The translations under genes and the position numbers were made by a program. Shown in pieces: positions 39,338 to 48,306 of a DNA stretch of 64,000 bases. Source of the DNA: Acinetobacter venetianus RAG-1 = CIP 110063 (GTDB lineage: Bacteria; Pseudomonadota; Gammaproteobacteria; Pseudomonadales; Moraxellaceae); contig NZ_KB849558.1 of assembly GCF_000368585.1 (NCBI RefSeq), positions 442,625 through 506,624 of the forward strand. Reading direction: 5' to 3'. The notes below the pieces were generated by a model that was not told the DNA's origin, did not search any database, and saw only the letters and a program-made list of their open reading frames with translations. How positions within the stretch are numbered: the stretch's first letter is position 1; every line of letters begins with the position of its first letter.

Positions 39338-39727
39338 TTAGACATTGACTTGGTAATTCAGCAGAAGTTCATTAGCATTTTGACCTCGAATTCCCCAATT
39401 ACTTCTAGGTGTTTCAAATATTGTAATTTCAATGTCTTGTGCTGAAATACCACAGTGTTGATAAATATTAGAAAATAGAGTTTGGATCAGTTTTTTCTTG
39501 GCTTCGATTGTCCGACCTTCGAACATTGATATCTCAATAATGGTGTAGTGATCACTACGATCTGTAGGATAAATAAAGTCATCTGTTTCAAGACGGATAA
39601 AGCGCTGAAACCTCTTTTCAATTGGATAATTTAAGCTTTCGACCAAGGCATCATGAATAGCTTCAGAAAGTAAGTTTCGGTATTGATCAATCGTTTTGCT
39701 CAATGCATAAATTTTGATTTGTGACAT
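39338..39727 (-). CDS. Tautomerase family protein with Ser at the Pro1 position
   Basis: A 129-residue tautomerase-superfamily protein of the longer, fused-beta type. The family segment RSDHYTIIEISMFEGRTIEAKKKLIQ and the end SPQDLEITIFETPRSNWGIRG-like part are well kept. Members normally begin Met-Pro, and the freed Pro1 is the catalytic base. Here the second codon at 39722-39724 reads TCA (Ser), one base from CCA (Pro). The rest of the fold is intact, so the protein is probably made but cannot work by the usual mechanism. It is a single gene. Confidence 0.82.
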   Translation of the reverse strand: MSQIKIYALSKTIDQYRNLLSEAIHDALVESLNYPIEKRFQRFIRLETDDFIYPTDRSDHYTIIEISMFEGRTIEAKKKLIQTLFSNIYQHCGISAQDIEITIFETPRSNWGIRGQNANELLLNYQVNV

Positions 39728-39906
39728 GAATATATGATTCCAAGTGATTTAATTATTTTGAAGACAATTATGGGTCTAACCTTAGCATAAAATTGATAAA
39801 TCTCAGGTTGATCAGACTTCGATGATAAAAAGGTAACAATGATTGAGTATTGCAACTGAATTGACTAGGATTATGGGCAAATGTTTCATCGACGATTTGG
39901 TTAGAT

Positions 39907-40371
39907 ATGTTGAACAGAAAAACTCATCTTGTGGCTTTGATGCTATGCAGTACAGTTCTAATGACTGCATGCGGGAACTCAAATAATGAAGCTGAAAAAA
40001 AGGTTGAAATTAAACCAGCACCAAAATTGAGTAATGATGCGACAACATATGCAAATGCAGCATGGGATTTAATCAATCAAATTGATCCAATTGTTTATCA
40101 GAAACAAACAACAGAAATCGAAGATAAAGTAAGAAAACCATTGCGTCAGCTTAGTACAGATTGGCGTATTAATGTGAAAATGACTGATTCGGTGACGGAA
40201 GGGAAATATGCCTTATGTCGTAAGGCTTTAACAAGTTTGGATACTTGGGCGAGAGAAGTAAAAGACAATCCAACCGCTTCGAGCCAAAAACAAGCTGACT
40301 ACGAGCGTGATAAGGCACAGTGTAAAGATGCAATTGATAATCCAGCGTTAGGCAATACTTCTCCGAAGTAA
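39907..40371 (+). CDS. Small lipoprotein of unknown function
   Basis: A 154-residue protein with a lipoprotein signal peptide (ALMLCSTVLMTAC, Cys at about residue 22). The mature part is polar and helical and contains two further Cys (about residues 103 and 136) that could form a disulfide. No family was recognised. It has no close operon partners: 179 nt upstream and 166 nt downstream are non-coding. Confidence 0.7.
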   Translation: MLNRKTHLVALMLCSTVLMTACGNSNNEAEKKVEIKPAPKLSNDATTYANAAWDLINQIDPIVYQKQTTEIEDKVRKPLRQLSTDWRINVKMTDSVTEGKYALCRKALTSLDTWAREVKDNPTASSQKQADYERDKAQCKDAIDNPALGNTSPK

Positions 40372-40537
40372 AACTAAAACTGACTACGATAAATATTGCT
40401 ATTTTTTAAGTAAAAGATAGTAATATTTTTAGAATAGATACAAAATATATCCAAAGAATTGACTTGGTTATGGGTAAACCGTAGGATGAATTTCCTAAGT
40501 TATATAAGGAATCTGTGGTTAAAAACCAAGTTCGCAT

Positions 40538-41668
40538 ATGGATACTCCCAGTTTAATTTCTGAAACCGTTCATCAATTTTCATTCGCTTCCATTTTTCAT
40601 GGCGATCTTTTGCTTTTACTGCTGTATGTCGTTTTAGCATTACTTTTTTCTTTTTTGTGTTCGATTGCAGAAGCAACATTATTAAGTATCACACCAAGCT
40701 ACATTGCGAGGCTTAAAGAGACCAAGCCTAAAAAGGCTGAGCAATTAAGACGCTTGAAAGAAGACAATATTGACCAATCATTGGCTGCTATTTTAACCGT
40801 CAATACCATTGCACATACAGTCGGTGCGATTGGTGCAGGCGCAAAAGCAACGTCTGTTTTTGGTGAGGTTTGGTTTGGTGTTTTCTCCGCAGTAATGACC
40901 TTACTCATCCTGTTTGTTTCGGAAATTGTTCCAAAAACATTAGGTGCGGTGTATTGGCGTCAACTTGCTGGACCAACTGGCGTTTATGTTAATTTCTTAA
41001 TTAAAGCCATGTATCCTTTAATCGTGATCTCGGAAAAGTTAACTAAGTTAATTTCTGGCGGTACCAAAGCAAATCAGTTTAGTCGTGATGAGTTTGTTGC
41101 GATGGCTGGGATTGGTAAAGAAGAAGGCATGTTGAATGATCGAGAGTCTAAAATCATTCGAAATCTTTTCCTCTTTAAATCTTTGGATGCGAGCACTGTC
41201 ATGACGCCTCGTGTAGTAGTGTCGGCATTACAAAAAGATTTAACAGTTGATGAAGTTTTATCTGCCCCAAAAAGCTCAAATTTTTCAAGACTGCCAATTT
41301 ATGATCAAGACTTGGATAGCGTTGTTGGCTTTGTTTTGCGTGAAGATTTATTGGTTGCAAAGAACCAAGGTCAGGGTAGTCGAATAATTAGCGACTTCAA
41401 AAGAGAAATTGTTACGGTTATGGCAAAAACACCATTATCAAAATTAATGGAAGTTTTGTTGGAACAAAGACAACATATTGCATTGGTCGTGGGTGAGTTT
41501 GGAGATACTAAAGGGGTCGTTACTTTAGAAGATGTCGTTGAAACATTGCTAGGTATCGAGATTCTCGATGAGGGCGACAAAGTAGAAGATATGCAGAAAC
41601 TTGCTCGACAACTATGGGTGAAAAGGGCTGAAAAAATTGGCATTTATTTAGAACCGCCAACACAATAA
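40538..41668 (+). CDS. CNNM/CBS-domain membrane protein (HlyC/CorC-like, short form)
   Basis: A 376-residue protein with the DUF21/CNNM membrane domain (about residues 20-210, three to four hydrophobic segments, SIAEATLLSITPSYIARL and SEIVPKTLGAVYW) followed by a CBS pair (SSNFSRLPIYDQDLDSVVGFV, GEFGDTKGVVTLEDVVETLLG). Relatives take part in magnesium or cobalt homeostasis. The C-terminal CorC/HlyC domain seen in many members is missing: the chain ends about 40 residues after the second CBS. Confidence 0.85.
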   Translation: MDTPSLISETVHQFSFASIFHGDLLLLLLYVVLALLFSFLCSIAEATLLSITPSYIARLKETKPKKAEQLRRLKEDNIDQSLAAILTVNTIAHTVGAIGAGAKATSVFGEVWFGVFSAVMTLLILFVSEIVPKTLGAVYWRQLAGPTGVYVNFLIKAMYPLIVISEKLTKLISGGTKANQFSRDEFVAMAGIGKEEGMLNDRESKIIRNLFLFKSLDASTVMTPRVVVSALQKDLTVDEVLSAPKSSNFSRLPIYDQDLDSVVGFVLREDLLVAKNQGQGSRIISDFKREIVTVMAKTPLSKLMEVLLEQRQHIALVVGEFGDTKGVVTLEDVVETLLGIEILDEGDKVEDMQKLARQLWVKRAEKIGIYLEPPTQ

Positions 41669-41704
41669 TCAATAAAAGTGTGTCAGCCTAATTGGTTGGC
41701 ATGC

Positions 41705-42415
41705 TTATTCTGTAAAAAATCCTGAGGATGCCAGCATCCTCAACCCCTCTAAATTCAGCACTTCTATTTTTTTAAATCCAAGCTGAATTACACCTTGTTT
41801 TTCAAATACATTGAGTTCTTGATTTACCGTTTGTCTTGATACAGTCAGCATATTGGCAAGTTGGTCTTGAGAAATATGGATGTTCAAATCTTGAATACTG
41901 GATCGATTGCCATAACCCTCTAAAATAAACAGCAATCGTTGTGCTAAGCGCTGGGTTATGCTTTGGGTCTGAATCGCAATTTGCTCTAAAAATACATAGC
42001 GGAGTTTTTGGCTAGTCAGCAAAGCAAAGTAATACCAATAATACGGATGTTGATCTAATAGTTGCTTCAGGGGTTCGGCAGGAATTTGAAGAACAACACT
42101 TCTTTTTAAGGCAATTGCATCATGCGAGCGAGGTTGTTTGTCGATTAAGGAGATTTCGCCAAACCACATGATTGGTTCTGCGATTGCAGCAATTGCTTCA
42201 TTACCATTGACATCAATATATCCCAAGCTGATAGAGCCTTCTAAAACACCATAGACACCATCAAACTTGTCTTGGGCATTAAATACAGCAGTATTTTTTT
42301 CTACAGATTGCTTTTTACTGTGCTCAATAATGAACTCTTGAAACGGCTTGTCTAAGCGACTAAACCAAGAATTTTGCTGTAAATGCTGGATATATGCATG
42401 TTCTAACACAATCAT
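41705..42415 (-). CDS. Crp/Fnr family transcriptional regulator
   Basis: A 236-residue regulator with an N-terminal cyclic-nucleotide-type beta-barrel (FNAQDKFDGVYGVLEGSISLGYID) and a C-terminal winged helix (ISQDQLANMLTVSRQTVNQELNVFEKQGVIQL). No Cys cluster typical of Fnr is seen, so it is not an Fe-S oxygen sensor. It is monocistronic, convergent with the CNNM gene and divergent from the Mpo1-like gene, with about 100 nt between the latter two. Its ligand is unknown. Confidence 0.88.
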   Translation of the reverse strand: MIVLEHAYIQHLQQNSWFSRLDKPFQEFIIEHSKKQSVEKNTAVFNAQDKFDGVYGVLEGSISLGYIDVNGNEAIAAIAEPIMWFGEISLIDKQPRSHDAIALKRSVVLQIPAEPLKQLLDQHPYYWYYFALLTSQKLRYVFLEQIAIQTQSITQRLAQRLLFILEGYGNRSSIQDLNIHISQDQLANMLTVSRQTVNQELNVFEKQGVIQLGFKKIEVLNLEGLRMLASSGFFTE

Positions 42416-42515
42416 TCCTTTGTAAATATGAATCCATTTGTCAGCTACATGACAACTTCACTTTGATTTTTCTAATAGATTAATAGCATAACTGAATTGA
42501 TCTGAGGAAAATAAA

Positions 42516-43049
42516 ATGACAAATTTGGAACGTCTATTGAGTCAGTATGCAGCTTATCATTTAGACAGAAATAATATTGTGACCCATTTTGTGGGTATTC
42601 CATTAATTGTTTTTTCTATTCTATGCTTAAGTGCTCGGGCTGCAGTTGATATATCTGGCTTTTCGGTCACTTTGGCTATCATACTCATAGTTTTAAGTAG
42701 CGTTTACTATCTTTCATTAGATAAGTTATTTGGCATTTTGATGCTTATTCTATTTGTCTTGGTTTATCCATTGGCTATCAAAATTGCTGCATTGTCGATG
42801 TGGAGTTGGTTGGGCGCTAGCATTGGTATTTTTTTGGTGGGATGGGTATTCCAATTCATCGGGCATTATTTTGAGAAGAAAAAGCCAGCCTTTGTTGATG
42901 ATCTGATTGGTCTAGCAATCGGACCATTATTCGTCTTGGCAGAGTTTGTATTCTTACTGGGCTTCCGTAAATCATTACATCAACGTATTTTAAAAGAAGC
43001 ACAAATGAAACGTGCTGAAATGGATATGAAACCGCAAATAGTGTCTTAA
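42516..43049 (+). CDS. Mpo1-like (DUF962) membrane protein
   Basis: A 177-residue protein with about four hydrophobic segments. It has the family signature: YAAYHLDRNNIVTHFVGIPLIV at the N-terminus and WVFQFIGHYFEKKKPAFVDDLIGLAIGPLFVLAE later, with conserved His residues. Yeast Mpo1 is an iron-dependent dioxygenase of 2-hydroxy fatty acids; whether the bacterial protein does the same is not known. A TGAGGAAA site precedes the ATG. A bidirectional terminator follows. Confidence 0.85.
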   Translation: MTNLERLLSQYAAYHLDRNNIVTHFVGIPLIVFSILCLSARAAVDISGFSVTLAIILIVLSSVYYLSLDKLFGILMLILFVLVYPLAIKIAALSMWSWLGASIGIFLVGWVFQFIGHYFEKKKPAFVDDLIGLAIGPLFVLAEFVFLLGFRKSLHQRILKEAQMKRAEMDMKPQIVS

Positions 43050-43075
43050 ATCGAAGTCTAAAATATCAATCAAAT

Positions 43076-43110
43076 AAAAACCGCCAATAAGATCATTATT
43101 GGCGGTTTTT
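43076..43110. terminator. Bidirectional terminator between the Mpo1-like gene and ychF
   Basis: A 15-bp perfect stem (43076-43090 with 43096-43110) has A and T runs at its two sides. Confidence 0.92.
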
Positions 43111-43127
43111 TAGATTAGAAAATCGAT

Positions 43128-44219
43128 TTATACGTTAAAACGGAAGTGTAAAACATCGCCATCTTGAACGATGTAAGTCTTACCTTCTAAACGCCATTTA
43201 CCAGCTTCTTTAGCGCCATTTTCACCGTTATATTGAATGAAGTCGTCATAAGCCACACACTCAGCACGGATAAAGCCTTTTTCGAAGTCAGTATGAATGA
43301 CACCAGCCGCTTGTGGCGCAGTTGCTCCGACTTTAACTGTCCAAGCACGAACTTCTTGTACACCCGCAGTGAAATAGGTTTGTAGGCCTAGCAGTTTATA
43401 ACCTGCACGAATCACAACATTTAAGCCTGGTTCTTCCATACCCATCGCTTCCAAGAATTCAGCGCGATCTTCATCTTCTAATAATGAAATTTCAGCTTCG
43501 ATTTGGTTGCAAAGTGGTACAACAATGGCATTTTCTTCAGCAGCGAGTTTTTGTACTGCTTCAAGATGTGGGTTATTTTCAAAACCGTCTTCTGCAACGT
43601 TAGCAATATACATGGTTGGTTTAAGTGTCATTAAACCAAAACCGCGAACCGCTTTACGTTCGTCATCAGACAGGTCAGCTGCACGCGCTGGTTTACCTTC
43701 ATCAAGCAAAGGTTGGATTTTTTCTAAAACTGCTTTGGTTGCAAGCGCTTCTTTATCACCACCTTTTGCTGCTTTAGTTAAACGTAACAAAGCTTTTGCA
43801 ACGGTATCAAGGTCAGCAAGTGCAAGTTCAGTGTTAATAGTTGCGATATCATCTAATGGGTCAATTTTACCATTTACGTGAATCACGTTTTCATCTTCAA
43901 AACAACGAACCACATGCGCAATTGCATCAGTTTCACGGATGTTTGCAAGGAATTGGTTACCCAAACCTTCACCTTTTGAGGCACCAGCAACCAAACCTGC
44001 GATGTCAACGAATTCCATTGTGGTTGGTAAGATGCGCTGTGGTTTTACAATTGCAGCAAGTTTATCTAAGCGTGAATCTGGAACAGGTACAATCCCTGTA
44101 TTTGGTTCAATGGTACAGAACGGAAAGTTTTCAGCTGCAATCGCTGCCTTTGTTAATGCATTAAATAATGTAGATTTACCTACGTTTGGCAGACCAACAA
44201 TACCGCAATTAAAACCCAT
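43128..44219 (-). CDS. ychF: Redox-regulated ATPase/GTPase YchF (Obg family)
   Basis: A ribosome-associated ATPase of 363 residues, identical in length to E. coli YchF. The P-loop [16 protein letters not shown] begins at about residue 8, and the switch region [21 protein letters not shown] and the C-terminal TGS domain ([28 protein letters not shown]) are clear. The frame is open four codons further, but Met at 44219 gives the standard [16 protein letters not shown] start, so it is preferred. Confidence 0.96.
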   Translation of the reverse strand: MGFNCGIVGLPNVGKSTLFNALTKAAIAAENFPFCTIEPNTGIVPVPDSRLDKLAAIVKPQRILPTTMEFVDIAGLVAGASKGEGLGNQFLANIRETDAIAHVVRCFEDENVIHVNGKIDPLDDIATINTELALADLDTVAKALLRLTKAAKGGDKEALATKAVLEKIQPLLDEGKPARAADLSDDERKAVRGFGLMTLKPTMYIANVAEDGFENNPHLEAVQKLAAEENAIVVPLCNQIEAEISLLEDEDRAEFLEAMGMEEPGLNVVIRAGYKLLGLQTYFTAGVQEVRAWTVKVGATAPQAAGVIHTDFEKGFIRAECVAYDDFIQYNGENGAKEAGKWRLEGKTYIVQDGDVLHFRFNV

Positions 44220-44270
44220 GAAACCACTCACAAATGTGTTATATAAAAATTGCTGCTGATTTTACATGAA

Positions 44271-44291
44271 AGCCATGACAAAGTCATGGCT
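44271..44291. terminator. Hairpin between ychF and metI
   Basis: A 9-bp perfect stem (44271-44279 with 44283-44291) lies between the metI stop and the ychF start, without a long T run. It may end the sulfur operon on the minus strand. Confidence 0.45.
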
Positions 44292-44313
44292 AGAGCAGAT
44301 TATCAATTCGACA

Positions 44314-44973
44314 TTAAACTTTGCGTTTATCCAGCTGTTTGGCAATATGATCACCTGTACTTTGCACCAATATCACTAAAACAATAAGAACTAAAATCAC
44401 GGCTAACATCACTTGCATATCAAAACGCTGATAGCCATAGCGATAGGCAATATCACCGAGTCCACCCGCACCAATCGCACCTGCGATAGCAGAAGAACTG
44501 ATCATGGTGACAATGGTCACAGTAAAGCCTGCGATGATGCCTGATAATGCTTCGGGAAGTAGTACGTGCCAAAGAATCTGTTTGCGGTTACAGCCCATGG
44601 CTTGTGCGGCTTCAATCAGACCTTGATCGACTTCACGTAAGCTGACTTCTGCAATACGTGCAAAGAAGGGAATGGCAGCAATGGTTAAGGGTACAATCGC
44701 GGCTAATACGCCATAGCTAGTGCCGACAATCCAGCGGGTAAATGGAATCAATGCCACCATTAAAATCAGGAAAGGGACAGAACGGGTAATGTTAATGATC
44801 CAGCCTAAGGACTGATTTATTTTCTTAGATGGATAGATACCAAAATCTGCAGTACTCACCAAAATTAAGGCTATTGGCAGACCAATTAAAAAGGCAATAA
44901 AGGCAGAAACCCCTACCATCACTAAGGTGTCGATTGTGCCTGTCAGTAATAGATCAATGAGTTGATTGTACAT
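44314..44973 (-). CDS. metI: Methionine-type ABC transporter permease
   Basis: A 219-residue MetI-like permease with five to six membrane segments. The EAA loop (EVDQGLIEAAQAMGCNRKQILWHVLLPEALSGIIAG), which contacts the ATPase, is well kept. It overlaps metN by 20 nt and is the last gene of a six-gene operon for sulfur compounds. The transported molecule may be methionine or another sulfur compound. Confidence 0.93.
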   Translation of the reverse strand: MYNQLIDLLLTGTIDTLVMVGVSAFIAFLIGLPIALILVSTADFGIYPSKKINQSLGWIINITRSVPFLILMVALIPFTRWIVGTSYGVLAAIVPLTIAAIPFFARIAEVSLREVDQGLIEAAQAMGCNRKQILWHVLLPEALSGIIAGFTVTIVTMISSSAIAGAIGAGGLGDIAYRYGYQRFDMQVMLAVILVLIVLVILVQSTGDHIAKQLDKRKV

Positions 44974-46024
44974 AACCGATCACCTCAAGTTGTGTAATGG
45001 CAGGGTGTTTTTCAAATTGTGCATCATTTAAGTCAAATTCGAGATTGCGAATCCCGATGATCAATGAGCCGATAGTACGCTGCTGAATGCTATCAATTTG
45101 ACTGTAATACACTTGAACTGGACTATTAAAACTGCCCAGCAATTCATACAGATCAGGAACCGATTTCGATTCACTTACATATTTGAGTTTTAAAATCTGC
45201 TGTGTGGTGTGCTGATCAGCAGATTGGCTCAGCTCAAAGGGTAAATTCACTTGTTCAAAATTGAGTAATTCCTGCGTGATTTGTTGTTGCGGATTGGAAA
45301 ATACCGACCAGACTTGCCCAGCTTCAACAATTTCACCCTGATCAATTACGATGACTTGATCGCAAATTTCTTGGATGACCTGCATTTCATGGGTGATCAA
45401 GACAATGGTTAAACCAAGGTCTCGGTTGATTTGTTTTAATAAGGACAGAATATTGGCGGTACTCTCAGGGTCGAGTGCCGAGGTAGCTTCATCACAGAGC
45501 AGGATTTCAGGCTGAGAAACCAAGGCCCGCGCGATACCGACACGTTGTTTTTGCCCACCAGACAGTTGAGCAGGGTAATCATTTCGCTTTGCCTCTAATC
45601 CCACCAGCGTCAGTACCTCACTGACCTGTTGTTCGATCTCAGCCTTTTCATAACCCGCAATACGTAGCGGTAAAGCCACATTTTCCCACACGGTTTTGGC
45701 TGACATTAAATTAAAGTGCTGAAAAATCATGCCAATTTTTTGTCGTGTTTTGATCAGTTCAGCATGACCCAATTCAGCAATATTCTGCTGGTGAATCAAA
45801 ATACTGCCTGTATCAATCGCTTCAAGACCATTCAAGGTACGGATCAGTGAGGATTTACCCGCACCACTTTTCCCGATAATGCCAACAATCTGTGCTTTGG
45901 GAATATCCACATTAATGTCTTTTAATGCATGTAAGCGTTGGCCCTGTACATCATAAAACTTATTTAAACCGCGTATTTTCAGATGCGGGACTGAAAAATT
46001 GACCTGTGAACCAAAACTCACCAT
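44954..46024 (-). CDS. metN: Methionine-type ABC transporter ATP-binding protein
   Basis: A 356-residue ATPase with Walker A (GIIGKSGAGKSSLIR), signature LSGGQKQRVGIARAL and Walker B ILLCDEATSALD, followed by a C-terminal NIL-type regulatory domain (about 265 to the end) that binds methionine in MetN. The frame is open further upstream, but Met at 46024 has AAGGAGA at the right distance, so it is the start. It lies 11 nt after metQ and overlaps metI. Confidence 0.94.
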   Translation of the reverse strand: MVSFGSQVNFSVPHLKIRGLNKFYDVQGQRLHALKDINVDIPKAQIVGIIGKSGAGKSSLIRTLNGLEAIDTGSILIHQQNIAELGHAELIKTRQKIGMIFQHFNLMSAKTVWENVALPLRIAGYEKAEIEQQVSEVLTLVGLEAKRNDYPAQLSGGQKQRVGIARALVSQPEILLCDEATSALDPESTANILSLLKQINRDLGLTIVLITHEMQVIQEICDQVIVIDQGEIVEAGQVWSVFSNPQQQITQELLNFEQVNLPFELSQSADQHTTQQILKLKYVSESKSVPDLYELLGSFNSPVQVYYSQIDSIQQRTIGSLIIGIRNLEFDLNDAQFEKHPAITQLEVIGYVQSTH

Positions 46025-46035
46025 GATTGTTCTCC

Positions 46036-46866
46036 TTATTTCCAACCTGGGAACCACAACGTTGGACCGAAATCGCTATCCAATGCAGCTTTGACCTTCG
46101 GTGAGTTTTGATAAATCTCGACAAATTTCTGTAGTTTATTATCCTTGTCCTGATAGTCATCACGAACCACAAATAAAATCGCATAACGTTTATTGGTGTT
46201 GTCATCAAACAATAAGGCACTTTCAGGATCAGTCGTCTTAGCTAAACGTAAGTAATGTGGATAGCCAAAAGCGAGATCAACATCATCAATGGCTCGTGCA
46301 GTTTGCGGGCCTTCAACTTCGGTAAATTTCAGGTTCTTCGGATTCGCTGTAATATCTTTAAGTGCAGAAAGATGATTGTTGCTGTCTTTCAGCTCAATCA
46401 ACTTGGCTTGTTGCAATAGCAATAAAGCACGCCCTTGATTAACTGGATCATTGGGAATGGCAACCGTTGCACCATTCGGGAGTTCATCGAAACTTTTATA
46501 TTTTTTTGAATACAGTCCCACATGCGAAGCCGCACCTGCAGCAAATGACTTTAATTTAAAGCCAGTTTCTTTAATGGCATTATCCAAAAAAGGTTGATGC
46601 TGAAAAAAGTTCGCATCGATATCACCATGATTTAAAGTGATGTTAGGCGTATTCCAGTCGGAAAACTCAACCAATTTGACATTCAAACCTTGCTGTTTGG
46701 CTTCATCTGCTGCAACTTGCAGTGGATGAGCAAAAGAAGGACTAATCCCAATCACCAGTTCACTGCTATGGTTCTGTCTTTGTTTATTCCAAATCAATAA
46801 GGCAATAATCGCAACAACAACGACAAGGCCAATACCCAACCATTTTTTAGAGGCTGTTTGAGCCAT
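46036..46866 (-). CDS. metQ: MetQ/NlpA family substrate-binding protein
   Basis: A 276-residue periplasmic binding protein of the NlpA/MetQ family: VIGISPSFAHPLQVAADEAKQQG, HGDIDANFFQHQPFLD and IPNDPVNQGRALLLLQ. Unlike E. coli MetQ it has no lipobox; the N-terminus (KKWLGIGLVVVVAIIALLIW) looks like an uncleaved membrane anchor. Met at 46866 is the start because GGAGA lies just upstream. It is cotranscribed with metN and metI and follows a flavin monooxygenase gene by 27 nt. Confidence 0.88.
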   Translation of the reverse strand: MAQTASKKWLGIGLVVVVAIIALLIWNKQRQNHSSELVIGISPSFAHPLQVAADEAKQQGLNVKLVEFSDWNTPNITLNHGDIDANFFQHQPFLDNAIKETGFKLKSFAAGAASHVGLYSKKYKSFDELPNGATVAIPNDPVNQGRALLLLQQAKLIELKDSNNHLSALKDITANPKNLKFTEVEGPQTARAIDDVDLAFGYPHYLRLAKTTDPESALLFDDNTNKRYAILFVVRDDYQDKDNKLQKFVEIYQNSPKVKAALDSDFGPTLWFPGWK

Positions 46867-46893
46867 ATATTTCTCCAATTCTTTTATTAAATG

Positions 46894-48306
46894 TTAACCA
46901 CTAATTTCTTCAATTATTTTTAGGTGATGTGTGTTGTTCTGCGTTCTACATCGGAACTGATCGGCAGGATGGCTTGCAGTTAAATGATCGCCTTGGGCAA
47001 AGAGTTTATTGCGTAATGAACCTGTGGCATATTCAGTTTTATAACGTCCACGTTGTTGTAACTCTGGAATCACCAGTCGAATAAAATCATGATGTGATTC
47101 AGGTGCAACAGTACGAGTCAGGTTAAAACCATCAATGCCAGTTTGATCGAGTAGCTCAATGAGGTATTGCGCAACCTCTGCGCCACTGCCCACAATCAAT
47201 GGATAACGTCCACCAAGAACATGCTGCGCTTTCAGACCATTTTTACTGATACGTTGTTCTTTAAACTTTTCATTGACGGAAGCAATACTGTTGCTCTTTT
47301 GATAGGGGATCGCTTCATCATCTTCGAACTTGGCAAGGTCAATACCGACTGAACTGGCATAATGTGCTAAACCTGCTTCAGGGCTGGCATATTGACGATA
47401 TTCAGCCAGTTTTTGCTGGGCGAGTTCATTTGTTTCAGCCACAACTACAGTAATGCCGACAAAGATTTTAATCGCATCTTCATCACGACCTTGCTGTGTT
47501 GCTTGTAGTCTTATCTTATTGACTTGCTGACGAATCTTTTCAGGTTGATCACCACCAATGAAAATACATTCGGCATGACGCGTGGCAAACTGTAGTCCTT
47601 TCGGTGAAGCACCTGCTTGGAAGAGTGTTGGCGTACGTTGAACCGATGGTGCAACCTGAAATACTCCTTGGCTTTGGTAATGTTGACCTTGATGATTGAT
47701 CGAGTGGACTTTGTTTGGATCAGTAAAAATACGCTGTTGCTTGTCTTTCTTTAAGGCATCATTTTCCCAAGAACCTTCCCAATATTTATAACAAAGCTGT
47801 AAGAACTCCTCGGCCTGATCATAACGTGCATCGTGATCTTTTAAACCTTTTTGCCCAATTAAGCGTTCGGCACTGTCCAGATAACCTGTGACAATATTCC
47901 AGCCCAGACGACCTCGGGTTAAATGATCAAGACTGGCAAAACGGCGTGCAAATTGGTAGGGCTGTTCATAGCTGAGATTGACGGTCACGCCAAAGCTTAA
48001 ATTCTGTGTCACCAAAGCCATTGCCGAAACTAGGGTAGAAGGGTCATGACTAGGCAACTGGATCGACTCTTTTAAAGTCAGATCGATCCCATTCTGATAG
48101 ACATCATAAACACCCGTAATATCTGCGAGAAATAAGCCATCAAACAAACCTTGCTCTAAGGTTTGTGCCAATTCAGTCCAATAATTCAGCTCATTAAAAC
48201 GGTGTGATTGATCGCGTGGATGGGTCCACAAGCCATGATTGATATGGCCAACACAGTTCATATCAAAAGCATTCAGTAAAATTTTCTTCGGGAGATTTTG
48301 ACTCAT
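46894..48306 (-). CDS. FMN-dependent monooxygenase (NtaA/SnaA/DszA family)
   Basis: A luciferase-like monooxygenase of 470 residues. The family pattern is clear: HINHGLWTHPRDQSHRFNELNYWTELAQTLEQGLFDGLFLADI, RGRLGWNIVTGYLDSAERL, and LFQAGASPKGLQFATRHAE. Relatives cleave or oxidise sulfur or nitrogen compounds such as dibenzothiophene sulfone, and need a reduced FMN supply. The ATG lies within the stop codon of the upstream SfnB-like gene (ATGA), so translation is coupled. Its place before metQNI suggests oxidation of an imported organosulfur compound. Confidence 0.86.
   Translation of the reverse strand: MSQNLPKKILLNAFDMNCVGHINHGLWTHPRDQSHRFNELNYWTELAQTLEQGLFDGLFLADITGVYDVYQNGIDLTLKESIQLPSHDPSTLVSAMALVTQNLSFGVTVNLSYEQPYQFARRFASLDHLTRGRLGWNIVTGYLDSAERLIGQKGLKDHDARYDQAEEFLQLCYKYWEGSWENDALKKDKQQRIFTDPNKVHSINHQGQHYQSQGVFQVAPSVQRTPTLFQAGASPKGLQFATRHAECIFIGGDQPEKIRQQVNKIRLQATQQGRDEDAIKIFVGITVVVAETNELAQQKLAEYRQYASPEAGLAHYASSVGIDLAKFEDDEAIPYQKSNSIASVNEKFKEQRISKNGLKAQHVLGGRYPLIVGSGAEVAQYLIELLDQTGIDGFNLTRTVAPESHHDFIRLVIPELQQRGRYKTEYATGSLRNKLFAQGDHLTASHPADQFRCRTQNNTHHLKIIEEISG

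Noticed and set aside
43507-44259. Plus-strand open frames opposite ychF
   Set aside because: They are antisense shadows of a well-conserved gene and lack ribosome sites and family motifs.
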